36,576 nucleotides of DNA from Arthrobacter sp. Y81 (GCF_002929335.1 NZ_PJIL01000029.1:1-36576); one strand, 5' to 3'; shown: positions 1-8,141, numbered from the stretch's first letter. Program-made: numbers and translations. The notes: generated by a model not told the origin, from the sequence alone.

Positions 1-195
1 GCCATGGGTGCACGGCCGTTGCGCCGCACCATCCAGCGCGAGATCGAGGACCAGCTGTCCGAGAAGATCCTCTTCGGCGAGATCCACGCGGGCGACATCG
101 TGGTGGTGGATGTGGATGGCGAAGGCGACGACGCCAAGTTCACCTTCGCCGGCAACGCCAAGCCGCGCATCCCGGAGATCGCCCCGAGCGTCTAA
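1..195 (+). CDS. clpC: ClpC ATPase, C-terminal end (partial)
   Basis: The gene enters from the left edge; only the last 64 codons are present, ending in TAA at 193-195. The peptide contains GARPLRRTIQREIEDQLSEK and then an ILFGE segment. This is the typical end of the second AAA+ module (D2 small domain) of ClpC-type Hsp100 unfoldases. ClpC forms a hexamer that unfolds substrates and feeds them to the ClpP protease in the cytoplasm. The Walker motifs and N-domain lie outside the window. ClpB is less likely, because the GARPLRR...EIEDQLSE wording and the short acidic tail fit actinobacterial ClpC. A strong hairpin follows the stop codon, so the transcript probably ends here. Confidence 0.9.
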   Translation, partial: AMGARPLRRTIQREIEDQLSEKILFGEIHAGDIVVVDVDGEGDDAKFTFAGNAKPRIPEIAPSV

Positions 196-205
196 GTACC
201 ACGTC

Positions 206-243
206 AACGGCCCCGCCATCCCGCAAGGGAAGGTGGGGCCGTT
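206..243 (+). terminator. Terminator hairpin after clpC
   Basis: The arm aacggcccc (206-214) pairs perfectly with ggggccgtt (235-243). The interior adds a short cc..ccc/ggg..gg stem around a gcaa loop. It starts 11 bases after the clpC stop. There is no long T-tract, as is common in high-GC actinobacteria. Confidence 0.75.
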
Positions 244-358
244 GCGTTGCCGCCCGCCTCCAGCCCGGCACCGGCGACACTTGCCATGGTGTGAAAGCAC
301 CCTTTCACCCGTAGTGAACTTACTGTGATCCAGCGCACAGCCGGTGTTGAATCTGTTC

Positions 359-2488
359 ATGGCATTTGAAGACTCAGCGATCCTGAGCGAACAACCTGCG
401 ACCCCTTTCCACGACGTGGACCACTATCTCGCCATCCCGCGGGTGAGCGGCCTTGCGCTGAGCCCTGACGGAAAGCGCCTGGTGACCACCGTCTCCACGC
501 TCAACGCCAAGGGGACCGAATACGTGACGGCCCTGTGGGAGCTGGACCCTTCGGGGGAGAAGCATGCACGCCGGATCACGCGCAGTGCCAAGGGCGAGGC
601 CGGTGCGGCATTTGCCTCCAACGGGGACCTCTACTTCACGTCGGCCCGCCCTGATCCCGAAAGCCCAGAGGGCGACCCCGTCAACGCGCTCTGGCAGCTG
701 CCCGCCGACGGCGGCGAAGCCCGTGTGGTCCTTTCGCGTGCCGGCGGGATCAGCCACGTGATGTCGGCCAGGGATACCGGCGCCACCTTCGTCACGGCGT
801 CCATCCTGGCCGGTTCACCCGATGAGGAAGCGGACGAGGAGCGGCGCAAGAGCCGCAAGGACCACAAGGTATCCGCCATCCTCCACAGCGGCTACCCCGT
901 GCGTTACTGGGATGCGGACCTGGGCCCGGATCAGCCGCGAATTTTCGCTGTGGAGCCTGGGGAGGAGAAGGAACCCGGCAAGCCGGCAACGGTTGACGCC
1001 GCCGCCCCGCTCAAGCTCCGCAACCTGACGCCGGACGCGGCGGGCCTTTTGCGCGACTCCGATTCCGTGGTCAGCCCCGACGGGAAGACCATCTACACAA
1101 GCTTCAACAAGCCCCTCGCCAAGGCGGACTCGCGGTCCGTCCTGGTGGCAATCGACGTCGCCACTGCAACGCACAAGGTCCTGCTGGACCATGAAGGCAT
1201 GAGCTACTTCGCGGGCCCGGTGAGCCCTGACAACCGCACGCTTGTGGTGATGAGCGAATCCGACTCCACTCCCCAGCAGGCTCCGCAGGTCAAACTGCAC
1301 CTGCTCGATGTCAGTTCCCAAGTGCAGTCGGAAGCCGAGCTCCGGCCGCTGGCCCACGACTGGGACCGCTGGGCCATCAAGGCGGCGTGGTTGCCGGACG
1401 GTTCCGCCCTCCTGGTGACCGCCGACGACGACGGCGCCTCCCCGGTTTTCCGGATCAGTCCCGCGGGGAGTGGGTTTGGGGACGGCAGCGCGGACGTCAC
1501 CCGGGTGACGCGCGACGCGGCGGCCTACACCGACGTCGTGGTTTCACCGGACGGGCTGAGCGCCTACGCGCTGCGGAGCTCCTACGAATTTCCGCCCGAA
1601 GCGGTCCGGGTTGACCTGGCGAGCGGAGAAGTGACCAGGCTTCCTGCTCCGGCCGAGCGCCCCCGCATCCAGGGATCCCTGGAGCGCATCGGGACCGCCG
1701 CTGCCGACGGCTCCCGGGTTCCCGCGTACCTGGCCCTGCCGGAGGGAGCCTCCGCGCAGAATCCGGCGCCACTGCTGTTGTGGATCCACGGCGGGCCCCT
1801 CGGCTCGTGGAACGCCTGGACGTGGCGCTGGAACCCGTGGCTGCTGGCGGCCAAGGGCTACGCAGTGCTCCTGCCGGATCCGGCGCTGTCAACCGGTTAC
1901 GGCCAGTCCTACATTCAGCGCGGCTGGGGCGGCTGGGGCAGCGCGCCGTACACGGACCTCATGGAGATCACGGATGCCGTGGTGGATCGCCCGGACATCG
2001 ATGCGTCCCGGACTGCTGCCATGGGCGGCTCCTTCGGCGGCTACATGGCCAACTGGGTGGCCGGCCAGACGGACCGCTTTGACGCGATCGTCACGCACGC
2101 CAGCCTGTGGGCCCTTGACCAGTTCGGCCCCACCACCGATGCGTCACAGTACTGGCTGAAGGAGATGACGGCCGAGATGGCCCTGGCGAACTCGCCCCAT
2201 CTGCACGTCGAGAAAATCAGCACGCCTATGCTGGTGATCCACGGCGACAAGGACTACCGCGTGCCCATCGGCGAAGGCCTGCGGCTCTGGTACGAACTGC
2301 TGTCCAAATCCCAGCTGTCAGCCGATGGCAATGGCCAGACGCCACACCGCTTCCTCTATTACCCGGACGAGAACCACTGGATCCTGCAGCCGCAGCACGC
2401 CAAGGTCTGGTACGGCGTCGTGGAGCACTTCCTGGCGAAGAACGTGCTGGACCAGGACGTGCCCCTGCCCGCTGACCTGGGGCTCTAG
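359..2488 (+). CDS. S9-family serine peptidase (prolyl oligopeptidase type)
   Basis: 709 aa from the ATG at 359. An in-frame GTG at 344 would add five residues; neither start has a clear Shine-Dalgarno sequence, so the start is uncertain. Roughly the first 430 residues carry repeated LSPDGKR / VSPDGKT / VSPDGLS motifs, typical of a beta-propeller (WD40-like) gate. The C-terminal third is an alpha/beta hydrolase with IHGGPLGSWN as the oxyanion region and the nucleophile in GGSFGGYM (Ser558). The likely acid is Asp632 in HGDKDYRVP and the base His673 in DENHWI. Family members cleave short peptides (dipeptidyl- or acylaminoacyl-peptidase activity); the exact specificity cannot be read. There is no signal peptide, so it is probably cytoplasmic. 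It stands alone after the clpC terminator, 28 bp ahead of the acetyltransferase. Confidence 0.93.
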   Translation: MAFEDSAILSEQPATPFHDVDHYLAIPRVSGLALSPDGKRLVTTVSTLNAKGTEYVTALWELDPSGEKHARRITRSAKGEAGAAFASNGDLYFTSARPDPESPEGDPVNALWQLPADGGEARVVLSRAGGISHVMSARDTGATFVTASILAGSPDEEADEERRKSRKDHKVSAILHSGYPVRYWDADLGPDQPRIFAVEPGEEKEPGKPATVDAAAPLKLRNLTPDAAGLLRDSDSVVSPDGKTIYTSFNKPLAKADSRSVLVAIDVATATHKVLLDHEGMSYFAGPVSPDNRTLVVMSESDSTPQQAPQVKLHLLDVSSQVQSEAELRPLAHDWDRWAIKAAWLPDGSALLVTADDDGASPVFRISPAGSGFGDGSADVTRVTRDAAAYTDVVVSPDGLSAYALRSSYEFPPEAVRVDLASGEVTRLPAPAERPRIQGSLERIGTAAADGSRVPAYLALPEGASAQNPAPLLLWIHGGPLGSWNAWTWRWNPWLLAAKGYAVLLPDPALSTGYGQSYIQRGWGGWGSAPYTDLMEITDAVVDRPDIDASRTAAMGGSFGGYMANWVAGQTDRFDAIVTHASLWALDQFGPTTDASQYWLKEMTAEMALANSPHLHVEKISTPMLVIHGDKDYRVPIGEGLRLWYELLSKSQLSADGNGQTPHRFLYYPDENHWILQPQHAKVWYGVVEHFLAKNVLDQDVPLPADLGL

Positions 2489-2516
2489 GCGGCAGGGCGG
2501 CCGTAAGATTGGGGCT

Positions 2517-3026
2517 GTGACTGAGACCTTCCGCATCCGCCCTGCCCGCACCAGCGACGTAGCTGCCATCAAGGGGCTTGTGGCTCCGCTGGCGGACAAG
2601 AGGATCCTGATGGCCAAGGAGACGGTGGCCTACTACGAAAGCCTGCAGGAATTCAGGATCGCGGAGGCGGCCGACGGCGAGGTGATCGGCTGCGGCGCCC
2701 TGCATGTGATGTGGGAGGACCTGGCCGAGGTGCGGACCCTGGCTGCCTCGGACGCGTGGCGCGGCAAGGGCGTGGGCCACGTGCTGGTGGAAAGCCTCCT
2801 CGAGGAGGCCCGGGCGCTGGGCGTCTCGCGCGTGTTCTGCCTGACCTTCGAGGTGGACTTTTTCAAGAAGCACGGCTTCGACGTTATGGCCGACCAGACC
2901 GCAGTGGACCCTGTGGTCTATTCCGAGCTGCTGCGTTCCCATGACGAAGGCGTGGCGGAGTTCCTGGACCTCGCCCGGGTCAAGCCGAACACCCTGGGAA
3001 ATACCCGCATGATCAAGTTCCTCTAG
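2517..3026 (+). CDS. argA: GNAT amino-acid N-acetyltransferase (short ArgA type)
   Basis: 169 aa from the GTG at 2517 (V-T-E-T-F-R-I-R-P), which starts exactly at the conserved N-terminus; earlier in-frame codons lie inside the peptidase gene. It is a single GNAT domain. The acetyl-CoA pyrophosphate loop is RGKGVG (residues 82-87), preceded by the beta-strand VRTLAA, with FFKKHGF near the C-terminal strand. The length and wording match the short actinobacterial N-acetylglutamate synthase class (Mycobacterium Rv2747-like). That class makes N-acetylglutamate for arginine synthesis without the kinase-like regulatory domain of the classical enzyme. The substrate is assigned from family resemblance only. 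No other arginine gene is nearby. The gene follows the peptidase by 28 bp and may be co-transcribed with it. Confidence 0.8.
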   Translation: MTETFRIRPARTSDVAAIKGLVAPLADKRILMAKETVAYYESLQEFRIAEAADGEVIGCGALHVMWEDLAEVRTLAASDAWRGKGVGHVLVESLLEEARALGVSRVFCLTFEVDFFKKHGFDVMADQTAVDPVVYSELLRSHDEGVAEFLDLARVKPNTLGNTRMIKFL

Positions 3027-3072
3027 ACGCCTTCCGGCGCGTCCGGATAATGTCTGACTTCTAGCTCTTCCC

Positions 3073-3091
3073 ATATATCGAATCGATGTAT
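3073..3091. promoter_or_regulatory. 19-bp palindrome over a possible -10 (operator-like)
   Basis: ATCGA (3077-3081) and TCGAT (3083-3087) form a perfect inverted repeat around one central base. After one mismatch the outer ATA/TAT pair extends it to 19 bp. The AT-rich element tgtataaaat (3088-3097) overlaps its right side and resembles an extended -10. This is the most AT-rich point of an otherwise GC-rich gap, consistent with a repressor site. No regulator can be named. Confidence 0.35.
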
Positions 3092-3148
3092 AAAATTACT
3101 AGAGCTTGCTTATGGCACCCGAATCCCGAACCACATCAAAGGACAGAA

Positions 3149-3313
3149 ATGCGCGAGCACGCCATTTTTCCGGATTTTTCGGCGTTTCAAATGGATCTGC
3201 CTTCGGTCATGAGCCGAAGCGATCCACTAAGCCGGCCTCGCGAGGCGTCGGCGTTCCACATAGGCGCCGCCGCGTGGCCGGATTTCCTCCCGGATTCCTG
3301 GGGGAAGCGCTGA
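3149..3313 (+). CDS. Candidate small ORF, 54 aa, unknown
   Basis: The ATG at 3149 is preceded by AAAGGA with about five bases of spacing, a good ribosome site. The ORF ends in TGA at 3311-3313. The peptide starts MREHAIFPDFSAFQ and ends AAWPDFLPDSWGKR, with a loose PDF repeat. It has no membrane segment or cysteine and resembles nothing I recognise. Upstream are an AT-rich promoter-like stretch and palindrome (3073-3097); downstream, 29 bases away, is a terminator hairpin. Third positions are GC-rich but less strictly than in neighbouring genes. It may instead be part of a non-coding RNA, because an internal stem (3193-3225) lies within it. Confidence 0.25.
   Translation: MREHAIFPDFSAFQMDLPSVMSRSDPLSRPREASAFHIGAAAWPDFLPDSWGKR
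3193..3225. other. Stem-loop in the argA-dhaK gap
   Basis: ggatc (3193-3197) pairs with gatcc (3221-3225), and cttcgg (3201-3206... read 3201 to 3206) pairs with ccgaag (3214-3219), with a small asymmetric internal loop between the two stems. A further palindrome gcctcgcgaggc lies at 3235-3246. The stems fall inside the candidate 54-codon ORF and could belong to a structured RNA. Function unknown. Confidence 0.3.
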
Positions 3314-3342
3314 GGCCGGCGGGGGGATACAAGCTGGGAAGG

Positions 3343-3374
3343 AAAGGGACAGTCAATTGGGGGCTGTCCCTTTT
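3343..3374 (+). terminator. Rho-independent-type terminator before dhaK
   Basis: aaagggacag (3343-3352) pairs perfectly with ctgtcccttt (3364-3373) and is followed by tttctttgcc. The hairpin lies 317 bases after argA and 115 bases before dhaK. It therefore ends a transcript that begins within or before this gap, supporting a transcription unit in 3090-3375 or late termination of argA. Confidence 0.75.
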
Positions 3375-3488
3375 CTTTGCCCTCGCTAGCCGAACGGTTA
3401 CCGGCCGATTCGACAGGGCGCTACCGTTGCCGGGGCGGCGGTAGTAGGGTCAAGACAAAGCCGCCAGGACACTCCAGGGAGTACTCCA

Positions 3489-4490
3489 ATGAAGAAGCTG
3501 ATCAATGATCCCCGCGCTGTAGTGGACGAGTCCGTGGAAGGCTTCGGCCTTGCCCATGCGGACCTCGTGACCGTCAGTTCCGAGCCGAAATTCATCACCC
3601 GCAAGGACGCCCCGGTGGCCGGGAAAGTCGGCCTGGTCAGCGGCGGCGGCAGCGGACACGAGCCGCTTCACGGCGGCTTCGTGGGGCTGGGAATGCTCGA
3701 CGCCGCAGTGCCCGGGGCCGTCTTCACTTCGCCCACGCCTGACCAGATCATCCCCGCGACGCTCGCCGTGAACTCCGGCGCCGGCGTCGTGCACATCGTG
3801 AAGAACTACACCGGCGACGTCCTCAACTTCGAAACGGCCGCGGAAATGGCGGAGGCCGAAGGCGTCCAGGTCCGGACCGTCCTGGTCAACGACGACGTCG
3901 CCGTGGAAGACTCCCTCTACACGGCCGGCCGGAGGGGTGTGGGCGGCACTGTCCTCGTGGAGAAGATCGCCGGTGCCGCGGCGGAACGTGGTGATGACCT
4001 GGACGCTGTCGCTGCCATCGGAGACCGCGTGAACCAGAACGTCCGCAGCATGGGCGTGGCATTGTCGGCCTGCACGGTCCCGCATGCGGGCGTGCCCAGC
4101 TTTGACCTGGAAGAGAACGAAATCGAGATCGGCATCGGGATCCACGGTGAGCCCGGACGGCACCGGATCCCGATGGAAAATGCCGACGCCATTACCGACC
4201 GCCTCCTCGAGCCCATCCTGAGTGACCTCGGCATTGCCGCCGGTGACAAGGTGCTGTTGTTCGTCAACGGCATGGGCGGGACGCCGCAAAGCGAGCTGTA
4301 CATCGTGTACCGCCGTGCAGCGAAGGTGCTCGCGGACAAGGGCGTCACGGTGGAACGCTCCCTGGTGGGCAACTACATCACCTCACTCGAGATGCAGGGC
4401 TGCTCCATCACCGTTTTGCGTCTCGACGACGAACTCACCGGCCTCTGGGACGCCCCGGTCCACACCGCCGCGCTGCGATGGGGCATCTGA
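3489..4490 (+). CDS. dhaK: Dihydroxyacetone kinase subunit DhaK
   Basis: 333 aa. The ATG follows AGGGAG at 7 bases' distance. DhaK binds dihydroxyacetone as a covalent hemiaminal on a histidine and passes it to DhaL~ADP/ATP for phosphorylation. The substrate histidine is His219 in GIGIHGEPG (His218 in E. coli). Other family signatures are the SGGGSGHEP loop near residue 52, VKNYTGD, and VNGMGGTP toward the C-terminus. Length equals that of typical DhaK. It heads the dhaKLM operon; dhaL overlaps its 3' end. The set implies a PEP-dependent kinase, since DhaM is present in place of a single-chain ATP-dependent enzyme. No DhaR-type regulator is adjacent. Confidence 0.95.
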   Translation: MKKLINDPRAVVDESVEGFGLAHADLVTVSSEPKFITRKDAPVAGKVGLVSGGGSGHEPLHGGFVGLGMLDAAVPGAVFTSPTPDQIIPATLAVNSGAGVVHIVKNYTGDVLNFETAAEMAEAEGVQVRTVLVNDDVAVEDSLYTAGRRGVGGTVLVEKIAGAAAERGDDLDAVAAIGDRVNQNVRSMGVALSACTVPHAGVPSFDLEENEIEIGIGIHGEPGRHRIPMENADAITDRLLEPILSDLGIAAGDKVLLFVNGMGGTPQSELYIVYRRAAKVLADKGVTVERSLVGNYITSLEMQGCSITVLRLDDELTGLWDAPVHTAALRWGI

Positions 4491-5125
4491 CCGTGGGGCT
4501 TGATGTTGACTGGGCCGTACGGTGGCTCACCCTTTCTGCGGAGGCCATGGCGGACCACCGGGTGGAGCTGATTGAACTTGACCGTGCCATCGGGGATTCC
4601 GATCACGGCGAAAATATGGACCGCGGCTTCAAGGCCGTGATGGTCAAGCTCGCTGAGGCGCCGCCGGCCACCCCGGGAGCGGCCCTGAAGCTCACGGCCA
4701 TGGCATTGATGTCCAAGGTGGGCGGAGCAGCCGGCCCCCTCTACGGCACGGCCTTCCTGCGCGCCTCCACGTCCCTGGGCGACGCGCCGGACATCGATCC
4801 TGCGGCCCTGGCCGCTGCCATCCAGGCTGCCCGCGACGGCGTGGTGGCCCGCGGCAAGGCCGAGCCCGGAGACAAAACCATGGTTGACGCGTGGACCCCT
4901 GCCGTCGAGGCGGCCGCCGCGGCCGCCGCTGCAGGGGACGGCGACGCCCTCAAGGTCCTCCTTGCGGCGGCTGAGGCTGCGGAGGCCGGTGCCGTTGCCA
5001 CCGATCCGCTCATCGCCCGCAAGGGGCGCGCCAGCTACTTGGGGGAGCGCAGCGCCGGCCACCGCGACCCCGGGGCGGTCTCCACCGCCCTCATCCTGCG
5101 CGCCGCGGCCGGGGCGGCCGAATGA
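4478..5125 (+). CDS. dhaL: Dihydroxyacetone kinase ADP-binding subunit DhaL
   Basis: 215 aa from the ATG at 4478, which overlaps the end of dhaK by 13 bases. A GTG at 4493, just after the dhaK stop, is an alternative start. DhaL is an all-helical barrel holding a tightly bound ADP/ATP that DhaM re-phosphorylates. The Mg-nucleotide aspartates are visible in LDRAIGDSDHGENM: Asp35, Asp40 and Asp42, matching Asp30/35/37 of E. coli DhaL. A C-terminal ASYLGERSAGHRDPGA segment is also typical. The central part is rich in Ala/Glu, as expected for the helical bundle. The stop codon overlaps the dhaM start (ATGA), indicating translational coupling. Confidence 0.94.
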   Translation: MGHLTVGLDVDWAVRWLTLSAEAMADHRVELIELDRAIGDSDHGENMDRGFKAVMVKLAEAPPATPGAALKLTAMALMSKVGGAAGPLYGTAFLRASTSLGDAPDIDPAALAAAIQAARDGVVARGKAEPGDKTMVDAWTPAVEAAAAAAAAGDGDALKVLLAAAEAAEAGAVATDPLIARKGRASYLGERSAGHRDPGAVSTALILRAAAGAAE

Positions 5126-5805
5126 CGGTCCGCTTGGTGGTGGTGTCCCATAGCGAAAAGATCGCCGACGGCGCGGTGGAGCTGGCCGCCCAAATGGCGC
5201 CCGACGTCGTGATCCTGCCCGCCGGCGGCACCGACGACGGCCGGATCGGCACCAGCCTGGAAAAGGTCATGGCCGCACTGGAACAGGCCGCCGGCGAAGA
5301 CGGCACCGTGGTGCTCACGGACCTCGGCTCTGCCGTGATGACGGCCGAGGCTGCTGTGGAATTCCTCCCGGATCCCGACTCGGTCCTGTTGGCTGATGCG
5401 CCGCTGGTGGAGGGGCTCGTGGCGGCAGCAGTAGCGGCGCAGGCCGGAGCTGATGCAGCGGGCGTGAAGCAGGCGGCCGAGGCGATCCGCCGCGCTCCGG
5501 CACCCCAGGCGCCTGGGACTCCTGCCGAGGAGCCGACGCTGGGGCCGCCGGAAGCTACGGGTGACTTTGAACTGGTCAACCAGGCCGGCATGCACGCCCG
5601 GCCCGCAGCGAAGATCGCCGGGGGACTTGCCGGCCTGGACGCGGACGTGACAGTCAACGGCGTGGACGGTGCCTCCATGACCGGCCTGATGACCCTGGGG
5701 GCGGGCCAGGGATCGGTCCTCCACATCGAGGCCTGGGGACCGGACGCAGCCAGGGCGGTCAAGTATGTCGGAGGCCTGGTGGAAGCAGGGTTCGGGGAGC
5801 CCTGA
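5122..5805 (+). CDS. dhaM: DhaM phosphotransfer subunit (EIIA-Man + HPr domains)
   Basis: 227 aa, starting on the ATGA overlap with dhaL. The N-terminal half is the EIIA-Man-like domain with the phospho-histidine in VVVSHSEKIADG (His10). It is followed by a Pro/Ala-rich linker (about residues 128-148) and an HPr-like domain with NQAGMHARPAAKIAG, in which His158 matches HPr His15. DhaM takes phosphate from the PTS and hands it to ADP on DhaL. E. coli DhaM also carries a truncated Enzyme I domain; this one ends after HPr, so general Enzyme I is probably the direct donor. Last gene of the operon. Confidence 0.93.
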   Translation: MTVRLVVVSHSEKIADGAVELAAQMAPDVVILPAGGTDDGRIGTSLEKVMAALEQAAGEDGTVVLTDLGSAVMTAEAAVEFLPDPDSVLLADAPLVEGLVAAAVAAQAGADAAGVKQAAEAIRRAPAPQAPGTPAEEPTLGPPEATGDFELVNQAGMHARPAAKIAGGLAGLDADVTVNGVDGASMTGLMTLGAGQGSVLHIEAWGPDAARAVKYVGGLVEAGFGEP

Positions 5806-5810
5806 CGGGC

Positions 5811-6308
5811 TCAGCCGGCTTGCCTGAGGCCGTCGGCGTCCAACACCAGGCTGGCTGTGACGAACTTTCCGCACTGCTCACCGTACGGGTAGTCCGCCTT
5901 TGGCGTGAAGCTCAGATTCCGCGCGGGCAACGGTGCCCCCGCCGTGGTGGTGCCCGTGGCGGTGGCGTCAATGCGCGATTCGGTCAGGACATCCATCATC
6001 AGCATGCCCGTGAGGGTGCCGTCAGGCGAGGACGTCGCGGAGCATGTGCCGTCAGGGCCGCCCGAGGGTTCGCAGCCCAAGTCGACTGCGGTGCTGCCCG
6101 GCATCAGCTCCAGGTCCGCTTCCCGGCACGTGCCGTCCTGGCAGGCTTTAAGGTGGATGGCTTTGACAGCGGGTGCATAGCTGGCCGCCACCGTCAGGGA
6201 CACCACCGGAGCCTGCGCGATAGCCGGGCACGGCACTGCCTCGGGCAGGCACGCAGACGGGAGCAGCGACGTTGTGACCACTGCCAGAAGTACGCCGAAG
6301 CTGCGCAT
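5811..6308 (-). CDS. Putative small lipoprotein, unknown function
   Basis: 165 aa. The N-terminus MRSFGVLLAVVTTSLLPSAC has a hydrophobic signal ending at Cys20. The lipobox is imperfect (LPSAC, Pro at -3), so lipid attachment is likely but not certain. The mature part is short, beta-rich in appearance, and has further cysteines (in AVPCPA, KACQDGTCRE, LGCEPS, DGTCSAT, EQCGKF) that could form disulfides outside the membrane. I do not recognise the family. Its stop lies 5 bp from the convergent dhaM stop. It lies downstream of mutY on the same strand (77 bp gap) and may be read through from it. Confidence 0.65.
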   Translation of the reverse strand: MRSFGVLLAVVTTSLLPSACLPEAVPCPAIAQAPVVSLTVAASYAPAVKAIHLKACQDGTCREADLELMPGSTAVDLGCEPSGGPDGTCSATSSPDGTLTGMLMMDVLTESRIDATATGTTTAGAPLPARNLSFTPKADYPYGEQCGKFVTASLVLDADGLRQAG

Positions 6309-6385
6309 GCTTCAGAGTAGATCCGCCAGGTGTGGCGGCGCCAGCACAGGGTGGTTTCAGTCCCGGAACGAATGGGTAACGGGCC

Positions 6386-7345
6386 TTAGGCGGGGAGCCG
6401 GAGGCCGCCCAGGTGCAGCTCGGCAAGGCCGTCGCTGACCAGCCCGGCCAGGGCGCGCTCGAGCTGCTCGGGCGCGGAATTCAGGCGGTGCAGGGCTGCA
6501 AGCGGAATGCCGATGCCGTCCGCTTCGAAGCCAAGGTCCGCAGGGGGCTGGTGGAACATTTCCGGCGCCACCGGGGATTCCGCGAGGCGGAGGACGGCCA
6601 TCACGGCGCCCCGGACCTGCCGGTCAGTGCCGTGCCAGGACTGCCCCTTCGGGGTGTACGACGGCGGCGGCTCGCCAGCCGCCAGCCACGCGCACGCCCC
6701 GCGGACCGGGCAATCAGCGCACTTCGGCGCCCTTGCCGTGCACACCAGCGCGCCGAGCTCCATGACTGCCGCGTTCCAGCGGACGGAGAGTCCGACGTCG
6801 GCCGGCAGCAGTTCAGCGGCTAGCCGCATTTCCGCGGCGGTCAGCGACTGCGACGGCAACGCCGTGCCCGAAAAGAGCCGCGCATGGACGCGGCGGATGT
6901 TGGTGTCCACCACTGTCTCGCGGCGGCCGAAGGCGAACGCCGCGACCGCTGCCGCCGTGTAGCTGCCCACGCCGGGAAGTTCCAGCAGTTCGGCATGGTT
7001 TCCGGGGACCTCGCCGCCGTGCCGTTCCACAATGGCGACGGCGGCGGCGTGGAGGCGCAGTGCCCGGCGCGGGTAGCCGAGCCTGCCCCAGTGCCGGACA
7101 GCCTCGCCGGAGGCTTCGGCGGCCAAATGTGCAGGCGAGGGCCAGCGGCGGAGCCAGTCTTCCCAGACGGGCAGGACCCGGACCACAGGTGTCTGCTGCA
7201 GCATGATCTCGCTGACCAGGACCCCCCATGCAGTGCACTCGGGTTCCCGCCACGGCAGCTCCCTGGCAGTGGTCGCGAACCAGTCGTCAAGGATTTCGTG
7301 CAGGGTGGCCAGCGGCGGCGGCGCGGGGCGACTCGCCGGGGGCAT
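6386..7345 (-). CDS. mutY: A/G-specific adenine DNA glycosylase MutY
   Basis: 319 aa. MutY removes adenine mispaired with 8-oxoguanine. The catalytic glutamate is Glu46 in SEIMLQQTP. The helix-hairpin-helix LPGVGSYTAAAV (about 123-134) is followed by the catalytic Asp147 in VVDTNIRRV. The 4Fe-4S ligands are Cys202, Cys209, Cys212 and Cys218 (Cx6Cx2Cx5C). The C-terminal part is short. A full NUDIX-like 8-oxoG-reading domain is not evident; only about 100 residues of winged-helix-like sequence follow the cluster. This compact form is usual in actinobacteria as far as I recall. It is transcribed away from the membrane-protein gene at 7459. Confidence 0.93.
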   Translation of the reverse strand: MPPASRPAPPPLATLHEILDDWFATTARELPWREPECTAWGVLVSEIMLQQTPVVRVLPVWEDWLRRWPSPAHLAAEASGEAVRHWGRLGYPRRALRLHAAAVAIVERHGGEVPGNHAELLELPGVGSYTAAAVAAFAFGRRETVVDTNIRRVHARLFSGTALPSQSLTAAEMRLAAELLPADVGLSVRWNAAVMELGALVCTARAPKCADCPVRGACAWLAAGEPPPSYTPKGQSWHGTDRQVRGAVMAVLRLAESPVAPEMFHQPPADLGFEADGIGIPLAALHRLNSAPEQLERALAGLVSDGLAELHLGGLRLPA

Positions 7346-7458
7346 GGCAGTGGGCAGGGCTAAGGCTTCGATGCAAATACTGTAGTGGATACTGGCCCGG
7401 GGTCCGCCTCCCGGCGTGGTGGTGCGTCAATGTGCCCGGGGTTCTCTAGCCTAGAAGG

Positions 7459-8127
7459 ATGGTCAGGCAAGGCACTTCAGGAAAGAGCGGTTCGAAACCG
7501 AAGGGCACCGCCGGCCGGCAGGCGGGGCGGCCGCCGCTGAAAGCCGTGTACCGCCGTCGCAGGCTGTTCGTTGGCCTGGTGCTGCTTCTCATCGTCTCAG
7601 TGGCACTGGGCGGTTTTGCTGCCGTGTCCGGCGCCATGCGTGCCTCCGAACAGGCCTCCTTTACGGACCGGAACGGACCGGACGGGCAGGCCGCCCAGGC
7701 CACGCCGTCGGCAACCCCCAGCATTCCGGCGACGCCCACCTGCGACCAGGGCCTGGTGACCGTCTCCGCATCGACCGACAAGGGAGCCTACGCCGCAGGC
7801 GAGAATCCGTTGCTCACCCTGAAGGTCACCAACGGCGGCAAAGTGGCGTGCGAGGTGAACCTTGGCACGTCCCAAATGGAGTACACGGTGACCAGCGGTT
7901 CCGACCGGATTTTCTCCTCCGTTGACTGCCAGGCCGAGAGCGGCGACCTCGTGAAGACGCTCGAGCCGGGCCAGAGCGAGACCGCCAACTTCCCGTGGCA
8001 GCGCAACCGGACCGTGCCCGGCTGCGGGGCGGTGTCCGCCAAGCCCGGTGCCGGCGGGGCCTACTACATGTTCGTCGCCCGGCTGGGCACCAAGTCCAGC
8101 TCAAAGGCCGTCTTCCAGCTCAACTGA
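7459..8127 (+). CDS. Membrane-anchored conserved protein, unknown
   Basis: 222 aa. A basic N-terminus (about residues 1-35, with RRRR at 32-35) precedes a single transmembrane helix (about 36-57). An Ala/Pro/Thr-rich linker and an extracytoplasmic domain of about 140 residues follow. That domain looks beta-rich and contains several cysteines (PTCDQG, VACEVN, VDCQAES, VPGCGAV), suggesting an immunoglobulin-like fold with disulfides. The ATG follows AGAAGG with no spacing, so translation may be leaderless or the start may be wrong. It faces disA, from which it is separated by a long palindrome. Its place between mutY and disA, convergent with disA, matches mycobacterial Rv3587c; that correspondence is positional inference only. 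Confidence 0.7.
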   Translation: MVRQGTSGKSGSKPKGTAGRQAGRPPLKAVYRRRRLFVGLVLLLIVSVALGGFAAVSGAMRASEQASFTDRNGPDGQAAQATPSATPSIPATPTCDQGLVTVSASTDKGAYAAGENPLLTLKVTNGGKVACEVNLGTSQMEYTVTSGSDRIFSSVDCQAESGDLVKTLEPGQSETANFPWQRNRTVPGCGAVSAKPGAGGAYYMFVARLGTKSSSKAVFQLN

Positions 8128-8141
8128 GCCGCTCTTCTGTA

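Noticed and set aside
3106..3444. 112-codon frame in the argA-dhaK gap, overlapping the 54-codon candidate
   Set aside because: It runs straight through the terminator hairpin, is Arg-rich as out-of-frame GC-rich DNA tends to be, and has no ribosome site.
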